From the NCBI GenBank assembly GCA_937876195.1, contig CALEIK010000024.1, positions 220,579-284,578 of the forward strand: a stretch of DNA of 64,000 nt, given 5' to 3'. This document shows positions 16,363 through 25,352 of the stretch, piece after piece. The notes beneath the pieces were generated by a model. That model saw nothing but the letters and a program-made list of their open reading frames with translations, did not search any database and was not told the DNA's origin. Origin of the DNA: an uncultured Flavobacteriales bacterium. GTDB lineage: Bacteria > Bacteroidota > Bacteroidia > Flavobacteriales_D > Crocinitomicaceae. The translations under genes and the position numbers were made by a program. Positions within the stretch are counted from its first letter, which is position 1, and each line of letters starts with the position of its first letter.

Positions 16363-17754
16363 TTACGCTTTATGAAGTTGACTAAAATAATGGTAAAAGT
16401 ATGGAATTGTTTGGATTCCTTTGAAATAATTAAACACCCCAAAATGCTCGTTTGGTGAGTGAATGGCGTCGCTGTCCAGTCCAAAGCCCATCAATACAGT
16501 TTTTAGACCTAGTTCTTTTTCAAACATTGCGACAATTGGAATTGAACCACCGCTTCTTACCGGAATAGGTTTTTTGCCAAATGTTTTTTCGTATGCGAGA
16601 CTTGCCGCTTTGTATCCTACGGAATCAATCGGTGTAACTGCAGGTTCTCCTCCATGGTGAGGTGTAACCTTTACTGTAGTTCCAGCTGGGGCAATTGATT
16701 CAAAATGATTCACAAATAATGCTGTAATTTCGTTTGGGTCTTGGTCGGGAACTAAGCGCATAGAAATTTTGGCATAGGCTTTCGAAGCAATCACCGTTTT
16801 TGCACCGTCTCCGGTGTAACCTCCCCAAATTCCGTTGACATCTAAGGTTGGACGAATGGATCCTCTTTCTAACGTGGAGTAACCTGCTTCTCCCATGACG
16901 TCGGCTATGTCCAACGCTTCGCAATAGGCTGCTTTACTAAATGGTGCTTTAGCCATTTCACTTCGTTCGGCATCCGTTAGGTTAACGACTTTATTATAAA
17001 ATCCTGGAATGGTAATGTGATTGTTTTCATCGTGCAGAGATGCTATCATTTTCGCAAGGATGTTGATTGGATTTGCAACGCAACCTCCATAAAGTCCAGA
17101 GTGTAAATCTCTGTTGGGACCAGTGACTTCTACTTCGACATAACTCAATCCTCTTAATCCTGTCGTAATGGACGGTACATCATTGGCAAGCATACCGGTG
17201 TCCGAAACCAGAATAACGTCTGCCGACAAGCGCTCGTGGTTATTTTTCACAAATACTCCAAGGTTGACGCTTCCTACTTCTTCTTCTCCCTCGATCATAA
17301 ATTTTACGTTACAGGGTAGCACATTGTTTTTAATCATTGCTTCAAATGCTTTTACGTGCATAAACATCTGACCCTTATCATCACAGGCACCTCGGGCAAA
17401 AATTGCCCCTTCAGGATGAATCGGTGTAGTTTTTATGATTGGTTCAAATGCTGGATTCGTCCAAAGTTCAATCGGATCTGCAGGTTGCACATCGTAATGA
17501 CCATACACCAAAACAGTTGGTAATGAGTTATCAATTATTTTTTCACCATATACTATCGGATAACCCGCTGTTTCACAAATCTCGACATTTTCGGCACCAG
17601 CAGTTTTTAAATTTTCTGCAATTGAAGCAGCAGTTTTATGAACACTGTCAGAATAAGCGGGATCCGCTGAAACGGAGGGGATTTTTAATAAATCCAATAA
17701 CTCATTTAAAAATCGTTCTTTGTTCTGTGAAATATACGCTTGTACTGACTCCAT
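16363..17754 (-). CDS. M20-family dipeptidase
   Basis: A 463-aa cytosolic metallopeptidase of the carnosinase/PepV-like M20 group. The zinc ligands and catalytic residues are readable: VLVYGHYDVQPAD (His86, Asp88), RGACDDKGQM (Asp125), EGEEEVGS (Glu157 base, Glu158 ligand), and a late HSPNEHFG histidine (C-terminal ligand). It hydrolyses dipeptides. The NRDLHSGLYGG motif of the dimerisation (lid) domain is present. Upstream gene of the two-gene unit with the LEA-type lipoprotein. Confidence 0.93.
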   Translation of the reverse strand: MESVQAYISQNKERFLNELLDLLKIPSVSADPAYSDSVHKTAASIAENLKTAGAENVEICETAGYPIVYGEKIIDNSLPTVLVYGHYDVQPADPIELWTNPAFEPIIKTTPIHPEGAIFARGACDDKGQMFMHVKAFEAMIKNNVLPCNVKFMIEGEEEVGSVNLGVFVKNNHERLSADVILVSDTGMLANDVPSITTGLRGLSYVEVEVTGPNRDLHSGLYGGCVANPINILAKMIASLHDENNHITIPGFYNKVVNLTDAERSEMAKAPFSKAAYCEALDIADVMGEAGYSTLERGSIRPTLDVNGIWGGYTGDGAKTVIASKAYAKISMRLVPDQDPNEITALFVNHFESIAPAGTTVKVTPHHGGEPAVTPIDSVGYKAASLAYEKTFGKKPIPVRSGGSIPIVAMFEKELGLKTVLMGFGLDSDAIHSPNEHFGVFNYFKGIQTIPYFYHYFSQLHKA

Positions 17755-17878
17755 TGTATGAATTTTTCTTCAAAAATGGCTATTTTATGCAAATTATGGG
17801 AGAATTTCGGCAAGAATCTTTTACTTTCATGCAACCATTAGGCAGTTCTTTCTGTCTTAATGTTAAAATTAACTTCTT

Positions 17879-20140
17879 ATGTCTAAAATAAAATTTCTTT
17901 TCTTATCTGCACTGCTCAGTTCTTGGGTAACGGGTGCGAACGCTCAAATTACTGTTGATGATACACCAACCGCAGCGGATTTAGTGATCAATACATTGAT
18001 GGGTAATGGTGTAGCTGTATCGAATATTACTTTTGTTGGACAAAACTCCCAGAAAGGAGAGTTTTCCGCTGGAAGTTCAAACATCGGCTTAGCCAGTGGG
18101 ATAATGCTTTCTACTGGGGACGTTGCAAGTGCGGTGCCTCCAGCTGTTCCCAGTACTGGATTCGGTGGACCTGGAGATGCAGATGTTCTAGCAACAGCAA
18201 TATCGGTAACGTCAAACCCTGAGTCTGGGAATATAACTACCTCTGCAGATGCGGCCGTATTAGAGTTTGATTTTATTCCAGACGGGAATACAGTCACATT
18301 CAATTTTGTTTTTGCATCAGAAGAGTATACGACATGGATAAATTCAGTTTACAATGATGCTTTTGGATTTTACCTTACTGGTCCAAATCCAGCTGGCGGA
18401 AATTATATGAATCAAAATTTGGCCTTGGTTCCAGGGACAAATGCGCCAATTACCATAAGTACTATCTACGTTGAACCAACTGAGACTCCTCCTTCCATGA
18501 ATGGTCAGTATTACATTGGTTCACCAGTTGGACATTCATTTAACGGGTTTTCTGTGCCAATTGAAATAACATTTGACGTGGAGTGTGGTGAAACGTATCA
18601 CTTTAAATTTGCAGTTGCTGATTGTGGACAATTTGATGATGATATTTTAGATACTGCTGTTTTCTTAGAGGAAGGTAGTTTTACATCTACACCTGTTGAA
18701 ATTGATTTCTTAACTTCCACCCAAGATACAGTAGTGTATGAAGGGTGTGATCAACTCTCAGATATTATTTTTAGCCGTCCAGGTTGTCAAACAATAGACA
18801 CCTTGATTGTTGATGTCGATATTTCTGGTACTGCAACAAATGGTGTTGATTATACCATGCTGGATGATACTCTTATCTTTTTACCTGGAGTGGACACCTT
18901 AATTTGGCAACTGGACTTGTTTGCAGATGGAATTGTTGAGGGTCCTGAATCAATAGAATTTACTTTAACGGCCATAGCAAGCAATGGAGATACCGTGGTA
19001 ACCACTGGAATTATTTGGATTAATGAACCTGATGAAATAGAGATTATAGGAACAGATATAGAATTGTTTTGTTTCGCGGATTCGGCGGATATTTCAGCCG
19101 CAGCTAGTGGTGGCTTCGTGCCTTATTCATATGAATGGGATACTGGTGATACGACAACTCAGATATCCGTTTTTATACCTGGAAATGGAGTGACAGATTA
19201 TTATGTTACAGTAACCGATGCATGCGGGTATCAGGATACGGATACAGTTACTGTCACAATGAATCAAACCTTAGCCATTGATACCATGATTCAATTTCCT
19301 TCCAACGCTTGTTTCCCCAGTGGAGTGGTAAGTGGAACGGCAGAAGGAGTGACTGCAGTCATTGGTCAACCATATTACAATTGGACAGGACCAGACACAA
19401 TTCCTGGAATTTATTCGATTGATGGAACTGTACTGCAAGACATTCCACCAGGATGGTATTACTTTACAGTAGAGGATGATGTATGTAGTGTTATGGATAG
19501 TATATTCGTGGAAGTGGAAGAACCGCCAGTTTCTCAGTTTTCTGCTTCACCTTCCAGTGGATGTGAACCTTTAACTGTAACGTTTACAAATTCTAGTCAA
19601 AATACAACTGATTATTACTGGGATTTTGGAAATGGAAATACGTTGAATATTGGGGATGAGAGCAGTCAAACACAAGTTTACACATCACCAACGACCGTGA
19701 TGCTTGTTGCTTTCGCGGATCCTAGTTGTTCCGACACGTCTTATGTGAGCATCGCGATTTCGGTTTGTGGTTGTACAGATCCAACAGCTTTAAATTACAA
19801 TCCAAATGCGACAGTCGATGATGGTGAATGTGAATTTCCATCACCAGCGGTCATTGTGCCGAACGTATTTACTCCGAACGGAGATTTAAATAACCCGTTG
19901 TTTATTCTTACAACTGAAAATACTGTTCGATTGAAATTGACAATCCTCAACAGATGGGGTAACGTGATGTACTCAGCCGATACGGATTTAACACAGTTTG
20001 GTGCTATTGTTGGATGGGATGGAAGAACACCGGCGGGACAAGAAGCGCAAGAAGGAACCTATTTTTACGAATATGTTGCCACCGGAATCAAAGGTGATGT
20101 ATTAGAAGGGCATGGCTTCCTCGAACTAGTAAGAGATTAA
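17879..20140 (+). CDS. Choice-of-anchor L / PKD surface protein with gliding-motility C-terminal domain
   Basis: A 753-aa secreted protein. Residues 1-22 are a signal peptide (TGANA-Q). Residues about 25-265 match the choice-of-anchor L domain (NTLMGNGVAVSNITF, FNFVFASEEYTTW, NDAFGFYLTGP). Calx-beta-like (about 275-380) and repeated beta-sandwich segments follow, then a PKD-like domain (YYWDFGNGNT) and a calcium-type CTDPTALNYNPNATVDDG repeat. The C-terminal about 95 residues (VPNVFTPNGDLNN to LELVRD) are the gliding-motility-associated CHU_C domain that directs export by the T9SS. It is probably a surface adhesin or matrix protein. Monocistronic. Confidence 0.93.
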   Translation: MSKIKFLFLSALLSSWVTGANAQITVDDTPTAADLVINTLMGNGVAVSNITFVGQNSQKGEFSAGSSNIGLASGIMLSTGDVASAVPPAVPSTGFGGPGDADVLATAISVTSNPESGNITTSADAAVLEFDFIPDGNTVTFNFVFASEEYTTWINSVYNDAFGFYLTGPNPAGGNYMNQNLALVPGTNAPITISTIYVEPTETPPSMNGQYYIGSPVGHSFNGFSVPIEITFDVECGETYHFKFAVADCGQFDDDILDTAVFLEEGSFTSTPVEIDFLTSTQDTVVYEGCDQLSDIIFSRPGCQTIDTLIVDVDISGTATNGVDYTMLDDTLIFLPGVDTLIWQLDLFADGIVEGPESIEFTLTAIASNGDTVVTTGIIWINEPDEIEIIGTDIELFCFADSADISAAASGGFVPYSYEWDTGDTTTQISVFIPGNGVTDYYVTVTDACGYQDTDTVTVTMNQTLAIDTMIQFPSNACFPSGVVSGTAEGVTAVIGQPYYNWTGPDTIPGIYSIDGTVLQDIPPGWYYFTVEDDVCSVMDSIFVEVEEPPVSQFSASPSSGCEPLTVTFTNSSQNTTDYYWDFGNGNTLNIGDESSQTQVYTSPTTVMLVAFADPSCSDTSYVSIAISVCGCTDPTALNYNPNATVDDGECEFPSPAVIVPNVFTPNGDLNNPLFILTTENTVRLKLTILNRWGNVMYSADTDLTQFGAIVGWDGRTPAGQEAQEGTYFYEYVATGIKGDVLEGHGFLELVRD

Positions 20141-20163
20141 TAACTGCAACCACTATGAGAAAA

Positions 20164-20195
20164 AAGCATCCACCTAAAGGCGGATGCTTTTTTTT
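20164..20195 (+). terminator. Rho-independent terminator, likely bidirectional
   Basis: AAGCATCC/GGATGCTT hairpin with loop ACCTAAAGGC, followed by eight T on the plus strand and preceded by A residues that serve the minus strand. It sits between the surface-protein gene and hflX, which are convergent. Confidence 0.88.
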
Positions 20196-20221
20196 GTGAA
20201 TGAAATTCAGAGATCCAATTT

Positions 20222-21421
20222 CTAATATAGAAAATGGTGATACGGGTAGCGTTCCTGGAAAATTGCTTTTACTTCTTTGTAAAGAATTGCTTTCAGTTCT
20301 TCAATATTTTCCTTTTCACCTGCAGAGATGAAAACACATTTGGTGTCATTTAATTTGGACATCCATGTCTTTTTTAAGTCCTCTAATGAATAGTTATGTG
20401 CTTCCATAGGAGATAAATCATCTTCCTCTTTATGCGTATGCGTAAAGGCATCAATCTTATTAAACACAACGATGGTTGGTTTTTCAGTTTTATCAATTTC
20501 CATCAGTGTTTCGTTAACAACACGAAAATGATCCTCGAAATTGGGATGAGAAATATCTAGGATATGCACCAGTAAATCAGCTTCGCGTACCTCGTCTAGT
20601 GTGGATTTAAATGATTCTACCAGTTGATGAGGTAATTTCCGAATGAACCCTACAGTATCGGAAAGAAGAAAAGGCAAGTTTTCTATTACAACTTTTCGAA
20701 CGGTGGTGTCCAATGTCGCAAACAATTTGTCCTCGGCGAAAACATCTGATTTACTCAATAAATTCATGATGGTACTCTTTCCAACATTGGTGTACCCAAC
20801 CAATGCTACTCGAACCAATTGTCCCCGATTACCTCGCTGAATCGCCGATTGCTTGTCAATACTCTTTAGTTTATTTTTAAGCAAGGTTATTTTTTGTTGA
20901 ATAATTCTTCTATCCGTTTCAATTTGAGTCTCCCCAGGTCCCCGCATTCCAATTCCACCTTTTTGTCGCTCAAGGTGTGTCCACAAACGAGTCAATCGAG
21001 GAAGTAAGTACTGAAGCTGTGCGAGTTCGACTTGCGTTTTCGCATTTGATGTACGTGCACGCGACGCAAAAATGTCAAGAATCAAATTGTTTCTATCTAA
21101 AATTTTAACTTCTAAAAGCTTTTCAATATTTCGCAGTTGAGAAGGCGATAATTCATCATCGAAAATGACCAAGTCTATCTCGTTTGCATCAATGTATTCT
21201 TTTATTTCCTGCAATTTACCCGTCCCAACGTATGTCTTTGAATTGGGCATTGGCAACTTTTGGAAGAACTTCTTGTCCGTAATCGCTCCTGCGGTCAGAG
21301 CAAGAAACTCTAATTCATCAAGATATTCAATTGCGTTTTCCTCTGTGATATCCCCAGAGATAACCCCCACCAATACGCACTTTTCTTCAGTTGCGTCAAT
21401 TAAGACATGTCCTTCACTCAT
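20222..21421 (-). CDS. hflX: Ribosome-associated GTPase HflX
   Basis: A 399-aa GTPase. The HflX-specific N-terminal domain is followed by its signature GMRGPGETQIETDRR at residues 158-172. The G domain has G1 GYTNVGKS (209-216), G3 DTVGFIRKLPHQLVESF and G4 NKID. HflX binds the 50S subunit and splits stalled 70S ribosomes, typically under stress. Last gene of a three-gene minus-strand run after two small cytochrome-like genes, with 5 bp between it and the cytochrome c gene. Confidence 0.96.
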   Translation of the reverse strand: MSEGHVLIDATEEKCVLVGVISGDITEENAIEYLDELEFLALTAGAITDKKFFQKLPMPNSKTYVGTGKLQEIKEYIDANEIDLVIFDDELSPSQLRNIEKLLEVKILDRNNLILDIFASRARTSNAKTQVELAQLQYLLPRLTRLWTHLERQKGGIGMRGPGETQIETDRRIIQQKITLLKNKLKSIDKQSAIQRGNRGQLVRVALVGYTNVGKSTIMNLLSKSDVFAEDKLFATLDTTVRKVVIENLPFLLSDTVGFIRKLPHQLVESFKSTLDEVREADLLVHILDISHPNFEDHFRVVNETLMEIDKTEKPTIVVFNKIDAFTHTHKEEDDLSPMEAHNYSLEDLKKTWMSKLNDTKCVFISAGEKENIEELKAILYKEVKAIFQERYPYHHFLY

Positions 21422-21426
21422 ACAAT

Positions 21427-21750
21427 TTATTCCCTCAAGGATGTTAGATGTTCAATTAATTCATAAAGGGTGCTGTCGCTTTCGATGGCATAACCAAAGG
21501 GCGGCATTGCTCCTTTACCTTCTTTTACTATTTTTTCGATTTGTTCAACTGAAAGCTTACTTGAAGATAGATCTTTCGCGTCAGAAACGCCTAGTTTTCC
21601 ATCAGATCCGTGACATACATCGCAGCGCTGTTCGTAAAATTTTACACCGCTCAGATGACCCGAAGTGTCCTCGGTAGAAAACTGTTCAACTGAATTATCG
21701 CAAGAAAGTAGGAGTAAAGGTAGTGATAATCCAATGACTTTTACATCCAT
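21427..21750 (-). CDS. c-type cytochrome lipoprotein
   Basis: A 107-aa class I cytochrome c. A lipoprotein signal (LPLLLLSC, Cys17) is followed by the single heme site CDVCH at 43-47 and a later Met (GAMPPFG) as likely sixth ligand. It should carry electrons at the periplasmic face of a membrane. The start at ATG 21748-21750 places the signal peptide at the N-terminus; a start 30 bp upstream would add MAVSRKLRRC before it. It overlaps the upstream membrane cytochrome gene by 10 bp. Confidence 0.87.
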   Translation of the reverse strand: MDVKVIGLSLPLLLLSCDNSVEQFSTEDTSGHLSGVKFYEQRCDVCHGSDGKLGVSDAKDLSSSKLSVEQIEKIVKEGKGAMPPFGYAIESDSTLYELIEHLTSLRE

Positions 21751-22187
21751 GCACCTCCTAAGTTTTCGCGAAACGGCCATGGAATCGACGCGAGAATCAA
21801 CAGAAGACCAATCGCATAAGAAATTGCAATTTTTCGATGCTTGTCGCGCGTTCCAGTCAACTTTTCTGCCTTTTTCCTTCCTACGGTGATAATAACAATT
21901 GCTACAACCATGGCAAGGATGTGCTCCAAACCGTAAAAGCGAAACAGGTCGTTTTTAATCCACGCTTCACTATAACTTATCTTGGATCGTTCATTAATGA
22001 AAAACAACCCCAGACCAATCAATAGCTGAATATGTAAAAACACCATCGCAAACAGGTTAATCATTTTATCTTTTTTGAGATATTGACCAGAAGTTTGAGA
22101 GATAATTGCATTGACTATCGCGATACAAATTAGCAGTAAAGCGATCCATCGAAGACCTGAATGGGCGTGAAGCAGTGCGTTATACAT
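21741..22187 (-). CDS. Four-helix membrane protein, cytochrome b-like
   Basis: A 148-aa protein with four hydrophobic helices. Histidines lie at membrane positions, HAHSGLRW in helix 1, FLHIQLLIG in helix 2 and LEHILAMV in helix 3, as in small cytochrome b-like heme proteins common in Bacteroidetes. Heme binding is inferred, not proven. The overlap with the downstream c-type cytochrome lipoprotein suggests that they form an electron-transfer pair. A 153-bp divergent region separates it from the amidohydrolase gene. Confidence 0.8.
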   Translation of the reverse strand: MYNALLHAHSGLRWIALLLICIAIVNAIISQTSGQYLKKDKMINLFAMVFLHIQLLIGLGLFFINERSKISYSEAWIKNDLFRFYGLEHILAMVVAIVIITVGRKKAEKLTGTRDKHRKIAISYAIGLLLILASIPWPFRENLGGAWM

Positions 22188-22340
22188 ATGTTTTTTATGA
22201 CAAGATAATAAAAAATTTGAATATTGCTTTCCATACCCAGCCTTTAAAAGGAATACGCATAAAATGGTCTAAATCTATTTGATTTATAACTATCTCACCA
22301 CATTTTTTTAAATTCACAGTCTATTATTTAACTAATTTGT

Positions 22341-25300
22341 ATGAAGTTATTCGTCTTTCTATCGGCATTGTGTCTTGTTCTTTCAAGCAATAGTGTTGCA
22401 CAAACTCAACCCAATAATGGACTTAAGGATTCTAAACCAGCGTACTATGCGTTGAAGAATGCAACAATTTACATCAGTCCAGATAAGGTACTGAAGAACG
22501 GAACAATCATCATCAAGGACAATAAAGTTGTAAAATATGGTACCATTGTTTCGATTCCAAAGGATGCGGTTGAAATCGATTGCAGCGGAAAAACAATTTT
22601 ACCTGCTTTTATTGAGTTAAACGCTGAAATTGGACTGCCGAAAGTTGAAAACAAATCAAATTCTCGATCACCACAATTAGAGTCAGAGAAAGAGGGTGCT
22701 GGATATTGGAACGAGAGTATTCACCCAGAAGTAAATGCAAGTTTATTGTACAAGTCAGATGCTGGAGCTAGTAAATTGTTGCAGGAAATGGGCTTTGGAT
22801 ATGCATTGACGCACCAAAAAGATGGAATTGCACGAGGAACAGGAGCTTTTGTCAGTTTGGGAACTGAGAAGTCACCATTTTTACAAATTCCAAATCCTGT
22901 GAGTTTCTTTTCTTTCAAGAAAGGTGTATCGCGACAAACATACCCCTCTTCGCAAATGGGTGCAATAGCATTACTCCGTCAGGCTTTTTATGATGCAGAA
23001 TGGTATGTGAAAAACAACGAACAAAAGAACAATGCATTGGAGGCCATCAACAGCAATAAGCTGGGTACAATGGTGTTTGAGACTTCTGATAAATGGGAAA
23101 TCCTTCGCGCACAGAAAATAGCCGAGGAGTTCAACCTTCAGTTTACGTACGTGGGAGCGGGAAATGAATACGAGATTGCGTCAACCTTGAAGGATTTAAA
23201 AAGCAAAGTGATTATACCGATTAACTTCCCAGAAGCATACGATGTAAAGAATCCATATATTTCGCGACAGATTCCATTGAGTGATTTGAAAAATTGGGAA
23301 CTGGCACCGATGAATGCCTCAATTTTAGCACAGAACAACGTCCCATTTAGTATTTCTTCGAATGGATTGAAAACCGCAAAGGATTTTTGGACAAATCTAA
23401 GAAAGGCCATAAAAATGGGGTTGACAGAAGCTCAGGCATTGCAGGCACTTACAATTGAACCAGCAAAGATTATACAGTATTCAGAGCAAGCAGGGTCTCT
23501 GGAAGAAGGAAAATATGCAAGCTTTAGCGTTTTTAGTGACAATCCGTTTCAAACCGAAGCAAAATTACTCGAGTCGTGGGTAATGGGAACTCAGATTGTA
23601 CATGAAACAACCATGGAAGAGGAAATCGCAGGAAAGTACAACCTAATCATCAGTGACCGAAAGTTTAAGTTTGAATTGAAGGGGAAGGGAAAAGCATACA
23701 AAGGGACACTTACGTATAAGATTTTGAAAGATGAAGTTTATGTTGATACGACTACAACATTGTCGGTTGAATTATCCAATAATGACATTACATTGCAATT
23801 TAATCTAATGGATAGCGCATGGAATGGAAGTGTAACTCTTCAAGGAAAAACCAATGCTCATGTTGGAATTTTTGAGGGAGATGGTCTGCTTCCAGACGGA
23901 AAATGGACGAAATGGTCGGCAATTAAACAAGAAAAAGCAAAAGTGGATGTCGAAGAGAACAAACCTTTATTAGCCGATACAACAAAGCACATTTGGTTTC
24001 CAAACATGGCCTTTGGATACGATTCAATTCCTCAAATGGAGAACATTGTGATCAAGAATGCAACACTTTGGACCAATGAACAACACGGGATTATAAAGAA
24101 TGCAGATGTTGTGGTGCAGAATGGGAAAATTACGCATGCAGGTATCGGCAATTATAAAGTGCCAATGGGTGCACGAATTATTGACGCAAAAGGAAAGCAT
24201 GTGACTTCGGGAATTATTGACGAACATTCGCACATTGCCATTTCCAAAGGAGTAAACGAAGGAGGTCAGGCAATTTCTTCTGAAGTACGCATTGGTGATG
24301 TTGTTAATCCGAATGACATTAATATTTACCGGCAATTGTCTGGTGGAGTTACGATGTCCCAATTATTGCATGGTTCTGCGAATCCAATTGGAGGACAGTC
24401 AGCTATTATTAAGTTGAAATGGGGCTCAAATCCTGAGGACATGCTTCTAAAAGATCAACCTCAATTTATCAAATTTGCCCTTGGAGAAAATGTAAAGCAA
24501 TCCAATTGGGGCGACTACAATACAATTCGTTTCCCACAGACCCGAATGGGCGTTGAACAGCTCTATTATGATGGGTTTTTGCGAGCGAGGGAATATGCGA
24601 AGAGCCGAGCAAACAAAAGTGTTCCAGTTGATCTGGAGTTGGAAGCGTTGGCAGAAATCCTCGATGGAAAACGCCACATCACCTGCCACTCGTATGTGCA
24701 GTCCGAAATCAATATGTTAATGCACGTTGGAGATTCTTTGGGATTTAAAGTAAACACCTTTACGCATATATTGGAAGGGTATAAAGTTGCAGATAAAATG
24801 AAAGAGCATGGTGCCGGAGGTTCCACATTCTCGGATTGGTGGGCGTATAAGTACGAAGTCAACGATGCGATTCCGTACAACGCCGCAATGATGCACAATC
24901 AAGGTGTGGTAGTAGCCATTAATTCTGACGATGCAGAAATGGGTCGACGTCTCAACCAAGAAGCGGCCAAAGGTGTAAAGTACGGAGGAATGAGTGAAGA
25001 GGATGCTTGGAAGATGGTGACATTAAATCCCGCTAAACTATTACATGTGGATGATCGTGTAGGAAGTTTGAAAGTTGGAAAGGATGCGGATATTGTGATC
25101 TGGTCGGATAATCCGCTTTCAATTAATGCTGTTGTTGAGCAAACAATTGTGGATGGAACTGTCCTTTTTGATAGAGAAACAGATGAGCTTCTTCAGCAAC
25201 GTAATAATGCGGAACGTGCACGAATTATTTCTAAAATGCTTGAAGCGAATGGAAATGGGACACCGAAACCATTTGTCAAGAAAAAGAAAGGACACTATCA

Positions 25301-25349
25301 TTGCAATACGATAGGTGAAGAAATGTCAACAGAAGAGAATCACCATTAG
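22341..25349 (+). CDS. Exported double-domain amidohydrolase
   Basis: A 1002-aa protein with signal peptide (residues 1-21) and two amidohydrolase-superfamily units in tandem. The C-terminal unit (about 570-980) looks catalytic: DEHSHIAI with His629 and His631 as metal ligands, later histidines in HITCHSYVQ and THILEGY, and NSDDAEMGR with the essential Asp. The N-terminal unit (about 35-420) has the same beta-sandwich plus barrel layout, but at the HxH position reads IELNAE (Asn94, Glu96), so it should not bind the metal pair. The segment between (about 430-540) is beta-rich. Likely a periplasmic hydrolase of cyclic amide or peptide-type bonds; substrate unknown. Confidence 0.9.
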   Translation: MKLFVFLSALCLVLSSNSVAQTQPNNGLKDSKPAYYALKNATIYISPDKVLKNGTIIIKDNKVVKYGTIVSIPKDAVEIDCSGKTILPAFIELNAEIGLPKVENKSNSRSPQLESEKEGAGYWNESIHPEVNASLLYKSDAGASKLLQEMGFGYALTHQKDGIARGTGAFVSLGTEKSPFLQIPNPVSFFSFKKGVSRQTYPSSQMGAIALLRQAFYDAEWYVKNNEQKNNALEAINSNKLGTMVFETSDKWEILRAQKIAEEFNLQFTYVGAGNEYEIASTLKDLKSKVIIPINFPEAYDVKNPYISRQIPLSDLKNWELAPMNASILAQNNVPFSISSNGLKTAKDFWTNLRKAIKMGLTEAQALQALTIEPAKIIQYSEQAGSLEEGKYASFSVFSDNPFQTEAKLLESWVMGTQIVHETTMEEEIAGKYNLIISDRKFKFELKGKGKAYKGTLTYKILKDEVYVDTTTTLSVELSNNDITLQFNLMDSAWNGSVTLQGKTNAHVGIFEGDGLLPDGKWTKWSAIKQEKAKVDVEENKPLLADTTKHIWFPNMAFGYDSIPQMENIVIKNATLWTNEQHGIIKNADVVVQNGKITHAGIGNYKVPMGARIIDAKGKHVTSGIIDEHSHIAISKGVNEGGQAISSEVRIGDVVNPNDINIYRQLSGGVTMSQLLHGSANPIGGQSAIIKLKWGSNPEDMLLKDQPQFIKFALGENVKQSNWGDYNTIRFPQTRMGVEQLYYDGFLRAREYAKSRANKSVPVDLELEALAEILDGKRHITCHSYVQSEINMLMHVGDSLGFKVNTFTHILEGYKVADKMKEHGAGGSTFSDWWAYKYEVNDAIPYNAAMMHNQGVVVAINSDDAEMGRRLNQEAAKGVKYGGMSEEDAWKMVTLNPAKLLHVDDRVGSLKVGKDADIVIWSDNPLSINAVVEQTIVDGTVLFDRETDELLQQRNNAERARIISKMLEANGNGTPKPFVKKKKGHYHCNTIGEEMSTEENHH

Positions 25350-25352
25350 CAG

